64,000 nucleotides of DNA, taken from positions 1-64,000 of the forward strand of contig NZ_JABX01000022.1 in assembly GCF_001469165.1 (NCBI RefSeq). The letters are read 5' to 3'. The DNA is from Thiohalocapsa sp. ML1 (GTDB taxonomy: Bacteria > Pseudomonadota > Gammaproteobacteria > Chromatiales > Chromatiaceae). A program made the translations under genes and the position numbers. Below are positions 33,912 to 43,915 of the stretch, piece after piece (positions within the stretch are counted from its first letter, which is position 1; every line of letters starts with the position of its first letter). Below the pieces are notes generated by a model. That model was not told the origin of the DNA and searched no databases. It saw only the letters and a list, made by a program, of their open reading frames with translations.

Positions 33912-36749
33912 TCACCAACCGCGCTTGAGCAGTGGCGCGAGGAACCGCCCCGTGTGCGACTCGGCAGAGCCGGCGATGGCCTCCGGCGTGCCGGCGGCGA
34001 CGATGTGCCCGCCCTTGTCGCCGCCCTCCGGCCCTAAATCGATGATCCAGTCGGCGGTCTTGATGACGTCCAGGTTGTGCTCGATGACGACGACGGTGTT
34101 GCCGGCGTCGCGCAGCCGGTGCAGGACTTCCAGCAGATGCTTCACGTCGTGGAAGTGCAGGCCCGTCGTCGGCTCATCCAGGATGTACAGCGTGCGGCCG
34201 GTGTCGCGCTTGGACAGCTCGCGGGAGAGCTTGACCCGCTGCGCCTCGCCGCCGGAGAGCGTGACGGCGTTCTGCCCGAGCCGCAGATACCCGAGCCCCA
34301 CGTCGGTGAGCGTCTTCAGCTTGCGGTAGAGCACCTGCACGGGCAGAAAGAACGTCAGCGCGTCCTCGACGGTGAGGTCGAGCACCTCGTCGATGGTCTT
34401 GCCCTTGTAGCGGATCTCCAGCGTCTCGCGGTTGTAGCGCCGGCCGTGGCAGACGTCGCACTGCACATACACGTCCGGCAGAAAGTGCATCTCGACCCGG
34501 ATCAGCCCGTCGCCCTTGCACGCCTCGCAGCGCCCGCCCTTGACGTTGAAGCTGAAGCGCCCCGGCCCGTAGCCGCGCGAGCGCGCCTCCGGCACGTTCG
34601 CGAACAGCTCCCGGATCAGGTTGAACATGCCGGTGTAGGTGGCGGGGTTCGAGCGCGGCGTCCGGCCGATGGGGCTCTGGTCGATGTCCACGACCTTGTC
34701 GAAGTGCTCCAGCCCCTCGATGGCCGCGTGCGGCGCGGCGCGCAGGCTCGCGCCGTTGAGCCGGCGGGCGGCGGCGGGGTAGAGCGTGTCGTTGATGAGC
34801 GTGGACTTGCCGGAGCCGGACACGCCGGTGACGCAGCAGAAGGTGCCGACCGGGATGGCCGCGTCGATGCCGTGCAGGTTGTTGCCGGCGGCGCCGCGGA
34901 TGGTGAGCTGCTTGGCGTCCGCGGCCGGCACGCGCTCGGCGGGGATCTCGATGCGGAGCTCCCCGGACAGGTATCTGCCCGTCAGCGAGGCCGGATTGGC
35001 CGCGATGTCAGCCGCCGTGCCCTGCGCCACCAGCTCGCCGCCGTGGATGCCGGCGCCGGGCCCCAGGTCCACCACGTGGTCGGCGGCGCGGATGGCGTCC
35101 TCGTCGTGCTCGACGACGATGACGCTGTTGCCGATGTCCCGCAGCCGCGTCAGCGTCGCCAAGAGCCGCTCGTTGTCGCGCTGATGCAGGCCGATGGAGG
35201 GCTCGTCGAGCACGTACATGACGCCGACCAGCCCGGCGCCGATCTGGCTCGCGAGCCGGATGCGCTGCGCCTCGCCGCCGGACAGGCTCTCGGCGCTGCG
35301 CTCGAGCGTCAGGTAATCGAGTCCGACGTCGGTCAGGAACCGCAGCCGCTCGGCGATCTCGTGTAGCACCTTGGCCGCGATCTCCGCGCGCTGGCCCTGC
35401 AGCAGCCCGTCGTCGCGCAGCGCCCGGAACCACGCGACGGCCTCGCCCACCGGCATGGCGGAGATGGACCCTAGGTCCTTGCCCGCCACCAGCACGTTGC
35501 GCGCGGCGGCGTTGAGCCGGGCGCCGCCGCAGTCGGGGCAGGGGCGGGTGGAGATGAAGCGCGCGAGCTCCTCGCGCACCGTGGCGGAGTCGGTCTCGCG
35601 GTAGCGGCGCTGCATGTTGCCGAGGATGCCCTCGAAGGCGCGCTGCTTGCCGCCGCCGCGCTCGTGCGGCAGCTTGAGCTTGAGCTTCTCGCTGCCGGTG
35701 CCGTTCAGCACGACCGCCTGCGCGGACGCATCGAGGTCCTGCCAGGGCACGTCGAGCGCGAAGCCGTAGTGCTCCGCCAGCGCCTCCAGCATCGAGAAGT
35801 AGTAGCCGTTGCGCCGGTCCCAGCCGCGGATGGCGCCGTCGGCGACGCTCAGCTCCGGCTGTGCGACGACCTTGACCGGGTCGAAGTACTGCTCCACGCC
35901 GAGCCCGTCGCAGGTCGGGCAGGCGCCGGCGGGGTTGTTGAACGAGAACAGCCGGGGCTCCAACTCCGCCAGGCTCCAACTGCACACGGGGCAGGCGAAG
36001 TTGGCGGAGAAGGTCTCGGGCTCCGCATCCGGCGCGTCCATGCACGCGAGGCGCAGGATGCCGCCCGACAGCTTCAGCGCCGTCTCGATGGACTCGGCGA
36101 GGCGTAGCTGCAGGTCGGGCCGCACCCGGAAGCGGTCCACGACGACCTCGATGTCGTGCTTCTTCTTGGGATCGAGCTGCGGCGGGTCGTCCAGCTCGTG
36201 CAGCGTGCCGTCGATGCGCGCGCGCACGAAGCCCTGGGCGTTCAGCTCCGTCAGCAGGTGCTGGTACTCGCCCTTGCGCGCGGCAATCAACGGGGCTAGC
36301 AGCATCAGCCGCTCCCCCTCGGGCCGGGACAGGATCAGATCCACCATCTGCGTGACGGTCTGCGCCGACAGCGGCGCGCCGTGCTCCGGGCAGTGCGGCG
36401 TGCCGACCCGCGCGTAGAGCAAGCGCAGGTAGTCGTGGATCTCGGTGATGGTGCCGACGGTGGAGCGCGGGTTGTGGGAGGTGGTCTTCTGCTCGATGGC
36501 AATGGCCGGCGACAGGCCCTCGATGAGGTCCACGTCCGGCTTGTCCATCATGGACAGGAACTGCCGCGCGTAGGCCGACAGCGATTCCACGTAGCGCCGC
36601 TGGCCCTCGGCATAGATGGTGTCGAAGGCCAGCGACGACTTGCCGGAGCCGGACAGCCCGGTCAGCACGACCAACCGGCTCCGCGGCAGGTCGAGATCCA
36701 GGTTCTTGAGGTTGTGCGTGCGGGCACCGCGGATGCGGATCGCGTCCAT
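33912..36749 (-). CDS. uvrA: Excinuclease ABC subunit A
   Basis: 945 residues. DNA-damage recognition ATPase of nucleotide excision repair. Two ABC modules: Walker [15 protein letters not shown] near residue 32 and [14 protein letters not shown] near 640, with two signature motifs ([13 protein letters not shown] and [13 protein letters not shown]). Zinc fingers CPVCSW with CPTCDG, and CEACKG with CDVCHG. Length is normal. The TPR gene at 36767-39553 lies upstream on the same strand, 17 bases away. Confidence 0.98.
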   Translation of the reverse strand: MDAIRIRGARTHNLKNLDLDLPRSRLVVLTGLSGSGKSSLAFDTIYAEGQRRYVESLSAYARQFLSMMDKPDVDLIEGLSPAIAIEQKTTSHNPRSTVGTITEIHDYLRLLYARVGTPHCPEHGAPLSAQTVTQMVDLILSRPEGERLMLLAPLIAARKGEYQHLLTELNAQGFVRARIDGTLHELDDPPQLDPKKKHDIEVVVDRFRVRPDLQLRLAESIETALKLSGGILRLACMDAPDAEPETFSANFACPVCSWSLAELEPRLFSFNNPAGACPTCDGLGVEQYFDPVKVVAQPELSVADGAIRGWDRRNGYYFSMLEALAEHYGFALDVPWQDLDASAQAVVLNGTGSEKLKLKLPHERGGGKQRAFEGILGNMQRRYRETDSATVREELARFISTRPCPDCGGARLNAAARNVLVAGKDLGSISAMPVGEAVAWFRALRDDGLLQGQRAEIAAKVLHEIAERLRFLTDVGLDYLTLERSAESLSGGEAQRIRLASQIGAGLVGVMYVLDEPSIGLHQRDNERLLATLTRLRDIGNSVIVVEHDEDAIRAADHVVDLGPGAGIHGGELVAQGTAADIAANPASLTGRYLSGELRIEIPAERVPAADAKQLTIRGAAGNNLHGIDAAIPVGTFCCVTGVSGSGKSTLINDTLYPAAARRLNGASLRAAPHAAIEGLEHFDKVVDIDQSPIGRTPRSNPATYTGMFNLIRELFANVPEARSRGYGPGRFSFNVKGGRCEACKGDGLIRVEMHFLPDVYVQCDVCHGRRYNRETLEIRYKGKTIDEVLDLTVEDALTFFLPVQVLYRKLKTLTDVGLGYLRLGQNAVTLSGGEAQRVKLSRELSKRDTGRTLYILDEPTTGLHFHDVKHLLEVLHRLRDAGNTVVVIEHNLDVIKTADWIIDLGPEGGDKGGHIVAAGTPEAIAGSAESHTGRFLAPLLKRGW

Positions 36750-36766
36750 TCGATGTGGCGTCCGGC

Positions 36767-39553
36767 TCAGTTGCCGCCGACGAGGGTTTGCAGCAGCGCG
36801 TCGGCGTCGGCCTTTTCCGGGTACGCCTGCGCCTGCACCGCGAGCAGCACGCGCCGCGCGCCGGGCTTGTCGCCGGTGGCCGCGAGCGCCTTCGCGTAGC
36901 GGTAGGCGATGCCGGGGTCCTGGCTGCCGGCGTGCGCCTTGGCGAGCAGCGGCAGCGCCGCCGCGGCGTCGCCCTTGGCCAGCAGCACGGTGCCCTTGGT
37001 GTCGATATAGGCCGCGTCCTCGGGGGCCTGCGCCAGCGCGCGCTCGGCGTAGCCCAGGGCCTCGTCGGGGTTGCTGTCCGCGAGCAGCATGGCCAGGTTG
37101 TTCAGCGCCACGCGGTTGTTCGGCGTCTGATCCAGCACGCGCCGGTACTGGGCGATGGCCTCGGCGTAGTCCACATCCGAGATGGCGAGCTGCGCCAGCG
37201 ACAGGCGCACGGCGGGCTGGTCGGGATGGGTCGTCAGCCAGTCCGTCAGCAGCCGGCGGGCCTCCGGCCGGCGGCCGGCGGTGTCCTGGGCGTCGGCGAG
37301 CCAGAGCGTGTAGACCGCGTCGTCCGGGTGCTGCCCGGCGAGCTCGCGGAGCATCTGCATGGCCGCGTCGAAGTCGCGCTCTGCCAGCAGAAAACGCGCC
37401 TGGGCCGCGCGCACCACGGGGTGCTCCGGGGCTAGGCGCAGCAGGCGCTCAAGCAGCGACTTGCGCGCCTCCGCAGTGGGCTGGGCGGCCAGGATGCGGG
37501 CAAGGCGCTCGTGCTCCAGCTCGGCGTCGCGGTCGAGCATGAGGCCCTCCGTCAGGCTGCCGGTCGCAGCCGCAAGGTCACCGGTCTGGGCATGCAGCGA
37601 CGCCAGCATGTATGGGAACCGGGCCATGGTCGGGTTGCGCTGCACCAGCGTGGAGAGCGTCGCTGCGGCGATCGTGTGCTGACCGCTCTCGAGCTCCGTC
37701 TCGGCGCGCAGCAGCAGGACCGGGGTGGCGTCGCGCTGCTGCGGTGGCGCCTGGTTTAGCAGCGTGCGCGCGGCGTCGGCGTTGCCGGCGGCGAGCTCGC
37801 TGCGGGCCAGCACGAGGCGCAACTGCAAGGCATCGGGGTTCTGCGCGAGGGCGTCGCGCAGGCGCTCGCGGAAGGCCGCGTCGCCGCCGTCGCGCCGGTC
37901 CATCGCGGCGCTCGCCAGCGTGGCGGCGACGCTGTCGGGGTTCGCGGCGAGCAGCCCGTCGAGGGCCTCGCGCGCCTGCTCTGGGCGCTCGCTGCCGAGC
38001 TCCAGGGCGGCCAGCGCCAGTGCGGCGCGGTCGAAGCTCGGGTCGCGCTCCAGTGCCGCGGCGAAGGCGCTGCGCGCACCGTCGATGTCGCCCTGTTGCG
38101 CGAGCAGCGCGCCCGTGGCGGTATGCGCCATGGGCGAGTCTGGCGACTTGGCGAGGAAGGCGTCCGCCGCCGCCATCGCCGCATCGGTGTCGCCGCGGGC
38201 GAGCAGCGAGCGCATCAGCAGCATGCGCGCGCGCTCGTTGGCGGGCTCGGTGTCAACAACACGCCGGAGCAGGTCCACGGCGCCCGCTGCATCCTTGCTG
38301 TCCAGGAGCTGCTGGGCGTGGGCGAGCTGGGCGCTGGCGAGGTCCGGGAAGCGCTCCGCAGCCCGGCTCACGAGCTGCTCGGCCTCGTCCGCGCGCGCCT
38401 GGCGCACGAGCGCCTGGCGCAGCAGCTCCATGGCCACGGGCGTCGCCTCGGCGTGCTCCGCGAAAGGCCGGATGGCCGCTTCGGCGCCGGCGGCGTTGCC
38501 TAGCGCGAGCCGCGTTCTGGCGAGCAGCCCCGCAACCTGAGGGTTGTTCGGCATCGCGGCGGTGAGGCGCACGAGGTATTCCTCCGCCTGTGCGTGACGT
38601 TCCAAACCGTTCAGCGCCAGTGCAGCGAAGTAGATCGCGGCTAGGTCGCTTGGGGCACCGCTCAGATAGTGCTCCAGCTTGTCCGCGGCGGCGGCGGCGT
38701 CGCCCTGCAGCAGCAACAGGCGGCCGTCCAGGTAGTCGAGCCCGGGCAGGCGCGCGCGCGCCCGCCGCACGGCCTCGATATCCGCGGCGGCGGACTCTTT
38801 GTTGCCGAGGTCGAGGTGGACGATGGCGCGCTGGTATTGCAGCGGCCATGGGCTGCGTGCCTGTTCGATGGCGCGGCTGTAGGCCGCCAGCGCGGCCTCG
38901 CGCTGACCGCTGAGCTGCTCCAGGCCGCCCAGGGCCTGCCAGGCGTGCGCGGATTCGGCGTGGAGCTTGGTGGCGTGCGTGAGGGTCGCGCGGGCGGCCT
39001 CGGCGTCGCCGCGGCGGAGCTCCAGCGTCGCCATGCCGAGCATCGCGCGCAGCGCGTTGGCGTCGGCGTCTACGGCGGCGGAGAAGGCCGCTGCCGCCTC
39101 GTCTTCTTGCTCTTGCGACAAGAGCACGCTGCCGCGCAGGGCCAGCAGCTCGGCGCGCTCCGCGGCCGTGGCCTGCAGCGGCGGCTCGGTCCATTCCAGC
39201 GCCCGTGACAGCTCGCCCTGGCCGAGCAGCGCCTCGGCGAGGGCGATGCGGGTCGCTATGTCGTCGGCGCCGGCGTCGCGGGCGCGGGTCAGCTCTTGCT
39301 CCGCCGCCTGCATGTCGCCGGAGTCGAGGTAAATGCGGCCGAGCAGCAGCCGGGCCGCGGCATTGTCCGGGTCCTGCTGCAAGGCGTCCTTGAGGCGGAC
39401 GACGGCGCTTTGGACATTGCCGGCGGCCCAGTCCGCGTCGGCATCATCGAGCGCTGTGGCCGCGCCCAACGGCGCCGCGACGACGATCGCAAACGCGATG
39501 GCGAGCAGGGTGTAGCGGCGCGCCCGCACGCGCGCTTCTGTGGGTCGGCTCAT
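36767..39553 (-). CDS. Large TPR protein, similar in layout to PEP-CTERM-associated PrsT
   Basis: 928 residues from [21 protein letters not shown] single hydrophobic signal or anchor ([20 protein letters not shown]) is followed by a continuous series of TPR units to the end, for example [40 protein letters not shown] and [20 protein letters not shown]. The length and two-part organisation recall PrsT of exopolysaccharide/PEP-CTERM systems, but no lipobox Cys follows the signal, and no exosortase gene is here. The name is therefore tentative. It lies directly upstream of uvrA. Confidence 0.75.
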   Translation of the reverse strand: MSRPTEARVRARRYTLLAIAFAIVVAAPLGAATALDDADADWAAGNVQSAVVRLKDALQQDPDNAAARLLLGRIYLDSGDMQAAEQELTRARDAGADDIATRIALAEALLGQGELSRALEWTEPPLQATAAERAELLALRGSVLLSQEQEDEAAAAFSAAVDADANALRAMLGMATLELRRGDAEAARATLTHATKLHAESAHAWQALGGLEQLSGQREAALAAYSRAIEQARSPWPLQYQRAIVHLDLGNKESAAADIEAVRRARARLPGLDYLDGRLLLLQGDAAAAADKLEHYLSGAPSDLAAIYFAALALNGLERHAQAEEYLVRLTAAMPNNPQVAGLLARTRLALGNAAGAEAAIRPFAEHAEATPVAMELLRQALVRQARADEAEQLVSRAAERFPDLASAQLAHAQQLLDSKDAAGAVDLLRRVVDTEPANERARMLLMRSLLARGDTDAAMAAADAFLAKSPDSPMAHTATGALLAQQGDIDGARSAFAAALERDPSFDRAALALAALELGSERPEQAREALDGLLAANPDSVAATLASAAMDRRDGGDAAFRERLRDALAQNPDALQLRLVLARSELAAGNADAARTLLNQAPPQQRDATPVLLLRAETELESGQHTIAAATLSTLVQRNPTMARFPYMLASLHAQTGDLAAATGSLTEGLMLDRDAELEHERLARILAAQPTAEARKSLLERLLRLAPEHPVVRAAQARFLLAERDFDAAMQMLRELAGQHPDDAVYTLWLADAQDTAGRRPEARRLLTDWLTTHPDQPAVRLSLAQLAISDVDYAEAIAQYRRVLDQTPNNRVALNNLAMLLADSNPDEALGYAERALAQAPEDAAYIDTKGTVLLAKGDAAAALPLLAKAHAGSQDPGIAYRYAKALAATGDKPGARRVLLAVQAQAYPEKADADALLQTLVGGN

Positions 39554-39728
39554 GGTCGTTGGTTCCCCCAAACGGGTCGCAAGTTGGCGGGCGCATCCTA
39601 GCCCATTTGGCATCTACCGCGACCGCTGGGCGTCCTGCCTGGGCCGCCGGTGTCAGGCCGCACCGGGCGGTGCGGCCTTGCCGGGACAGCTTGGGTGCCG
39701 ACGCGAGCCGCCGGCGCCGAGCTGCAGG

Positions 39729-40601
39729 TCAGACGCGTGCGGCCTCGAGCGCGGCGATGCGCTCCTCCAGCGGCGGATGGCTCGCGAACAGCTTTTTCAG
39801 ACCGTCGCCGATGTTGCCGGAGATGCCGAACGCGGCGAACTCCCCGGCCGGTAGGTCCTGCGGCTCGTGCACGCGCTGCAAGGCCCGGAGCGCGGCGATC
39901 ATCTGCTCGCGGCCGGCGAGCTTCGCACCGCCCGCGTCGGCGCGGAACTCCCGGTAGCGCGAGAACCACATGACGATGATGGATGCGAGGAAGCCGAGCA
40001 CGATCTCGGCGATGATCGACACAACAAAGTAGCCGATGCCGACGCCGCCCTGATCATTGTTGCCGCGCATGGCGGAGTCCACAATGCCGCCGATGACCCG
40101 TGCGAGCACGATAACGAAGGTGTTCAGCACACCCTGGATCAGCGCCAGCGTGACCATGTCGCCGTTGGCGACGTGGCTGATCTCGTGGCCCACCACGGCC
40201 TCCACCTCGTCGCGATTCATGTGCTGAAGCAGACCGGTGCTGACCGCCACCAGCGCGTCGTTGCGGTTCCAGCCGGTGGCGAAGGCGTTCGGGTCCGGTT
40301 GATCGAAGATGCCGACCTCCGGCATGCGGATGCCGCTCAGCTCGGACTGGCGGCGCACCACCTCGAACAGCCACTGCTCGAAGGGGGTCTGCGGCTGCTC
40401 GATGATCTGCACGCCCATGGAGCGCTTGGCGAGCCACTTGGACATGAACAGCGAGATCATCGACCCGCCGAAGCCGAACACCAGCGCCATGATCAACAGC
40501 CCGGGGCCGGTCTGCGCCGAGAGACCGGTGATGCTCAGCACGATCCACAGCACCGTCAGGATCGCGAAGTTGGTCGCGACAAACAGCAATACTCTCAACA
40601 T
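39729..40601 (-). CDS. htpX: Membrane zinc metalloprotease HtpX
   Basis: 290 residues. Inner-membrane heat-shock protease of the M48 family. Two N-terminal helices ([18 protein letters not shown] and [20 protein letters not shown]), the zinc site [15 protein letters not shown] with further ligand Glu in [12 protein letters not shown], and two more helices between. GGAGACCTACGAAG precedes the ATG. Intact and of normal length. Confidence 0.96.
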   Translation of the reverse strand: MLRVLLFVATNFAILTVLWIVLSITGLSAQTGPGLLIMALVFGFGGSMISLFMSKWLAKRSMGVQIIEQPQTPFEQWLFEVVRRQSELSGIRMPEVGIFDQPDPNAFATGWNRNDALVAVSTGLLQHMNRDEVEAVVGHEISHVANGDMVTLALIQGVLNTFVIVLARVIGGIVDSAMRGNNDQGGVGIGYFVVSIIAEIVLGFLASIIVMWFSRYREFRADAGGAKLAGREQMIAALRALQRVHEPQDLPAGEFAAFGISGNIGDGLKKLFASHPPLEERIAALEAARV

Positions 40602-40750
40602 CTTCGTAGGTCTCCAGCAGGGTGAGGCCGTAAGGTTATCGCGGGGCGAATTTCTGCGTCGGCAAAATGGATGCTCGGTGCACTTTCCGCAAGTCGGCCG
40701 GTGTCCGCTGCACTATATCGACCCACCGCCCGCCGCCTGGGAAAAAGGCC

Positions 40751-40779
40751 TGGACAGGTCCAATGGGGCACCCTATACT
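40751..40779 (+). promoter_or_regulatory. Promoter of tRNA-Ala
   Basis: TGGACA at 40751 and TATACT at 40774-40779 are separated by exactly 17 bases and end 12 bases before the tRNA. A strong sigma-70 match. Confidence 0.7.
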
Positions 40780-40791
40780 GCGCGGCTTTCC

Positions 40792-40867
40792 GGGGCCATA
40801 GCTCAGCTGGGAGAGCGCAACACTGGCAGTGTTGAGGTCGGCGGTTCGATCCCGCCTGGCTCCACCA
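40792..40867 (+). tRNA. tRNA-Ala (GGC)
   Basis: Acceptor GGGGCCA pairs with TGGCTCC and shows the G3:U70 pair that identifies alanine tRNA. The anticodon loop CTGGCAG between CAACA and TGTTG gives GGC. CCA is encoded. Confidence 0.97.
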
Positions 40868-40890
40868 AACAGCAAGAAAACGACAATCCG

Positions 40891-40919
40891 CGGCCGGCCG
40901 CTCATGCGCCGGCCGTTTT
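40891..40919 (+). terminator. Hairpin with T run between the tRNA genes
   Basis: CGGCCGGC and GCCGGCCG pair around a short loop and are followed by four T. It may end or attenuate tRNA-Ala transcription before tRNA-Glu. Confidence 0.5.
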
Positions 40920-40953
40920 GCATCGCTCCCAGCGATCGACGATCACAGTCCAG

Positions 40954-41029
40954 GTCCCCATCGTCTAGAGGCCTAGGACACCGCCCTTTCACGGCGGCGA
41001 CCGGGGTTCGAATCCCCGTGGGGACGCCA
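40954..41029 (+). tRNA. tRNA-Glu (TTC)
   Basis: GTCCCCA pairs with TGGGGAC. The stem CCGCC/GGCGG encloses CTTTCAC with anticodon TTC. D arm TCGTCTAGAGGCCTAGGACA and encoded GCCA end are standard. Confidence 0.97.
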
Positions 41030-41035
41030 TCTTTG

Positions 41036-41150
41036 TAGGGCCGAGGGCCGAGGGCCGAGGGCTAAGGAAAGTCTCCTCGGCGCTCGGATTGGCTGCGCCT
41101 GCGATGTTGGGCCAAACGGCGCTCCCTGGCCTAGTTGATGCTCCGCCTTA
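41036..41150. repeat. Family A intergenic repeat, diverged
   Basis: AGGGCCGAGGGCCGAGGGCC is followed by CTCCTCGGCGCTCGG, then GGCGCTCCCTGGCCTAG with ATGCTCCGCC. The hairpin arms are less well kept than elsewhere. Confidence 0.6.
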
Positions 41151-41196
41151 ATGCACGCCGGCAGCGCCGAGGCCTCAATGGCCGTCATCGCGCTTA

Positions 41197-41352
41197 GGCG
41201 ATTGCCGGAAAAAACGTACCGAATGGCGCAGGATTTTCGTCCGCCTTCAAGGAGCGGCAGCGGGTGCATAGTCGAACTATGCACCCGCTGCCGCGACGCA
41301 GAAGGCGGGCGAAAAGACAAGCCAGGCGGTATGTTTTCTGACAGATATCGCC
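41197..41352. repeat. 156-bp palindromic MITE-like element, copy 2
   Basis: Inverse of 8211-8367 with a handful of differences, from GGCGATTGCCGG to GACAGATATCGCC. The same central stem GCAGCGGGTGCATAG/CTATGCACCCGCTGC is present. The gap 41030-41766 is made of this, family A and family C repeats with no gene I can support. Confidence 0.85.
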
Positions 41353-41576
41353 TTAAAATCTAGCGTGTGCATTGAGTCCTGCTTCGGGGTTCGATCGTCC
41401 TTCCGCAACGCCATCTGCGGGATCTCACCCTCTACAATCAGCACAGGCGCCCCTTCGGTTCGTCCTCTCCCTCCGGCTCGCCGTTCATGTCCGCCAGCGC
41501 GCTCGTTGTCGGCAGAGCGTTCGTGCACCAGCTTGGGCAGCCTCAGCAGGGCCGGCCGGTTTCCACGGTCTATCGA

Positions 41577-41707
41577 TTACCATGAAAGTCGCGCGCAGCG
41601 CGCGCCGTAGTCGCCCTCTCCCACTGGGACAGGGCCGGGGTGAGGGAAACGGCCATGGCGAGCAGCGCCTTTCATCCTCCGGGGTGGCGCTGGTCGCCAT
41701 GGCCGTT
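41577..41707. repeat. Family C palindromic intergenic element, copy 2
   Basis: Reads TTACCATGAAAGTCGCGCGC, then GCCGGGGTGAGGGAAACGG, then the CATGGCGAGCAGCGCC/GGCGCTGGTCGCCATG hairpin. It is the reverse complement of 23845-23977 with few changes. Confidence 0.85.
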
Positions 41708-41766
41708 TAGCCCCGCGACCCCCGACGCGTGCCGGACTGAGGCAGAACCCGCCGACGGTGCAGATG

Positions 41767-42198
41767 TCAGACGTCGCGCTCCGGATCAAGCCCGCGCTCG
41801 CGCACGCTCTGCAAGATGGCCCGGGCGCGGCCCATGGCCTCCAGCATCGGGCGCAGGCCTTTCTCCGTGCCGTCGGGGTTTGGGAATTCCAGCCACTCGC
41901 TCTCCGGCAGGGCCTGGAAGCCCATACTCCAGTCCGGGCAGTCGCGCGCTTCCACCTCCCGCTCGAAGATCGTTGTGATCTCGTGATGGCGGTTGTCTTC
42001 GCAAATGCGCGCGTAGAGCGTGCGCACGGCTTCCTCGTCGCCTTCGAGCAACTGCACGAAGCGCTCTGCGCTGAACAACAGGAGGCCGGTAAGTCCGCTG
42101 GCCTCGTTCTTGGCGCGCGAGATCCGCAGCAACTCGACCAAGTCCTCTCGCTGCATGTCGCGGGCAGCGGTGCTGGTGTAACAGAGTTGGAAAATCAT
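41767..42198 (-). CDS. BLUF-domain blue-light sensor
   Basis: 143 residues, a stand-alone flavin-binding photoreceptor. The FAD-contacting set is present: Y7 (QLCYTS), N31 (SRAKNEASGLTGLLLF), Q49 (RFVQLLEGDEEA) and the W90-x-M92 pair (CPDWSMGF). The C-terminal 40 residues are helical. BLUF proteins signal through partner proteins; none is adjacent. Start MIFQLCYTSTA is chosen at the domain start; the frame upstream runs through a repeat. It fits a phototroph or a light-avoiding bacterium. Confidence 0.93.
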   Translation of the reverse strand: MIFQLCYTSTAARDMQREDLVELLRISRAKNEASGLTGLLLFSAERFVQLLEGDEEAVRTLYARICEDNRHHEITTIFEREVEARDCPDWSMGFQALPESEWLEFPNPDGTEKGLRPMLEAMGRARAILQSVRERGLDPERDV

Positions 42199-42247
42199 GG
42201 GATGGCTTTGCTGAATCGGCTTTGCTGAATCGATGGATGACGACGGC

Positions 42248-42592
42248 CTAGCGAGGCAAGCCTCAGACCGACCAGGGCACGGCGCCTCTGACCAAGGGCC
42301 AAGGGCCAAGGGCCGAGGTGGGCTCCCTCGGCCCTCGGCCCTTTTGCCTGCAAGCGCCGTGTCGTCGTGAAACTTGACTCATCTGCAGACCTTCGGCGCC
42401 GTCAAGCAATCTAGCGAGGCAGAGCCTCAGACCGACAAGGAGCGCGGTCTGGCGCAGCCCGCTCGTTGGCGCATTGAACAAGGGCCAAGGGCCGAGGTGG
42501 GCTCCCTCGGCCCTCGGCCCTCGGCCCTTCCCCCAGGTGTCCTCGTGAAACTTGACTCATCTGCAAGCCTTCGGCGCCGTCAAGCAATCTAG
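42248..42592. repeat. Two tandem full-length family A elements
   Basis: CTAG occurs at 42248, 42411 and 42589, dividing the region into units of 163 and 178 bases. Both contain GCGAGGCA-AGCCTCAGACCGA, the AGGGCCAAGGGCCGAGG/CCTCGGCCCTCGGCCC hairpin, GTGAAACTTGACTCATCTGC and TTCGGCGCCGTCAAGCAATC. They fill most of the 42199-42732 gap. Confidence 0.9.
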
Positions 42593-42732
42593 TCAAGGCC
42601 GGGACACTACACAAAGGCAACCGGGCTCACAACGGCGTCAGGCGACTTGACAGGCGCCGTCGGCGGCTCGACGCTGCGCGCCTTCCGGGCTGCCGCCGCA
42701 GCCCCGTCATCGTCGGAAGCTGCGCAGTCACC

Positions 42733-43059
42733 ATGGCTTGGATCTATCTCATCGGCGCCGGCCTGTGCGAGTGGGGCTGGCCGGTCGGGCTCAAGCTCGG
42801 CTGGACCGAGCAGGGCATGCGCTGGGGCTGGGTCGCGTTCTCGATCTTGTGCATCGTCGCGAGCGGGGCGCTCCTGCTGCTCGCGCAGCGCACCATCCCG
42901 ATGGGGACGGCCTATGCGGTCTGGACCGGCATCGGCGCGGTGGGCGCCTTCGTGCTGGGTCTGCTGCTGTTCGGCGAGTCGGCGACGCTCGCGCGGTTCT
43001 TCTTCGTCGGGCTCATTGTCGTCGGCATCGTCGGGCTGAAGCTCGCCTCGCCGGAGTAG
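42733..43059 (+). CDS. SMR-family transporter, Gdx/SugE type
   Basis: 108 residues, four membrane helices. The proton-coupling E13 and the family W16 and K21 are seen in GLCEWGWPVGLKLGW. TIPMGTAYAVWTGIGAVGAF and LLLFGES are standard SMR motifs. The GLK signature places it with guanidinium exporters (Gdx, formerly SugE) rather than EmrE. It should work as an antiparallel dimer in the inner membrane. No guanidine riboswitch was convincingly found upstream. Confidence 0.9.
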   Translation: MAWIYLIGAGLCEWGWPVGLKLGWTEQGMRWGWVAFSILCIVASGALLLLAQRTIPMGTAYAVWTGIGAVGAFVLGLLLFGESATLARFFFVGLIVVGIVGLKLASPE

Positions 43060-43100
43060 CGCCACCCGCGCCGGACTGTCGCTCGGCCCCGCCACACAGT

Positions 43101-43134
43101 AAGGCCGCCCGGCGAACAGTCGCCGGGCGGCCTT
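43101..43134. terminator. Bidirectional terminator between the SMR gene and sodB
   Basis: AAGGCCGCCCGGCGA, four bases and TCGCCGGGCGGCCTT form a perfect 15-bp stem between convergent genes. A weak T run on either side makes use in both directions plausible. Confidence 0.75.
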
Positions 43135-43174
43135 GTGCGGGCGCGGCCCCTCAGCCGGGCTGAACGCCGTGGCG

Positions 43175-43756
43175 TCAGCCGCCGAAGTTGCCGGCGACGA
43201 ACTCCCAGTTCACCTTGTCCCAAATGGCCTCGAGGTACTTCGGGCGCGCGTTGCGGTAGTCGACGTAGTAGGCGTGCTCCCAGACATCGACCGTGAGCAG
43301 CGGGGTCAGACCCTGCGTCAGCGGCGTCGCGGCGTTGGAGGTGTTGACGATGTCCAGGCCGCCGTCGGCGGTCTTCACCAGCCAGGTCCAGCCGGAGCCG
43401 AAGTTGGTGGCGGCGGACTGCGTGAACGCCTTCTTGAACTCATCGAAGGAGCCCCACTTGGCGCTGATCGCGTCCGCCAGCGCGCCGGCCGGCTCGCCGC
43501 CGCCGTTCGGGCTCAGGCAGTTCCAGTAGAAGCTGTGGTTCCAGACCTGGGCCGCGTTGTTGAAGATGCCGCCCGAGGACTTCTTCACGATGTCCTCCAG
43601 CGACATGGCCTCGAACTCGGTGCCGGGGATCAGATTGTTCAGGTTGTTGACGTAGGTCTGGTGGTGCTTGCCGTAGTGGTACTCGATGGTCTCGGCGGAG
43701 ATCACCGGCTCCAGGGCGTTCTTTTCGTAGGGCAGGGCGGGAAGCTCGTGGGTCAT
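43175..43756 (-). CDS. sodB: Iron superoxide dismutase
   Basis: 193 residues. Converts superoxide to oxygen and hydrogen peroxide. Metal ligands: His in [11 protein letters not shown] (H27), His in VWNHSFYW, and Asp and His in [14 protein letters not shown]. The residues around [13 protein letters not shown] favour iron over manganese. GGAGACAGCAC precedes the ATG. Normal length. Confidence 0.97.
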   Translation of the reverse strand: MTHELPALPYEKNALEPVISAETIEYHYGKHHQTYVNNLNNLIPGTEFEAMSLEDIVKKSSGGIFNNAAQVWNHSFYWNCLSPNGGGEPAGALADAISAKWGSFDEFKKAFTQSAATNFGSGWTWLVKTADGGLDIVNTSNAATPLTQGLTPLLTVDVWEHAYYVDYRNARPKYLEAIWDKVNWEFVAGNFGG

Positions 43757-43915
43757 GTGCTGTCTCCTGGCGGGGGGCTGGGTTGATGAATCGCTGCGCG
43801 ATACTTGTGTCCGGTCTGGGGTATCTCAAGCGTCGGCCGGCACCGGCGCCTGCTTTGCGCGCCGCCGGGCCTGTGTGACGATGGCGCCGCCACGCAGCCG
43901 CCCGACGCCGCCACC

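Noticed and set aside
41277-41610. Small open frames between the MITE copy and the BLUF gene
   Set aside because: They run through repeats, have no ribosome-binding site and share peptide ends with the kinase-side copy only because the repeat is the same.
42593-42732. Guanidine riboswitch before the Gdx-type gene
   Set aside because: A GC-rich hairpin is present but neither the paired ACGR loops of class II nor the class I or III core could be recognised.
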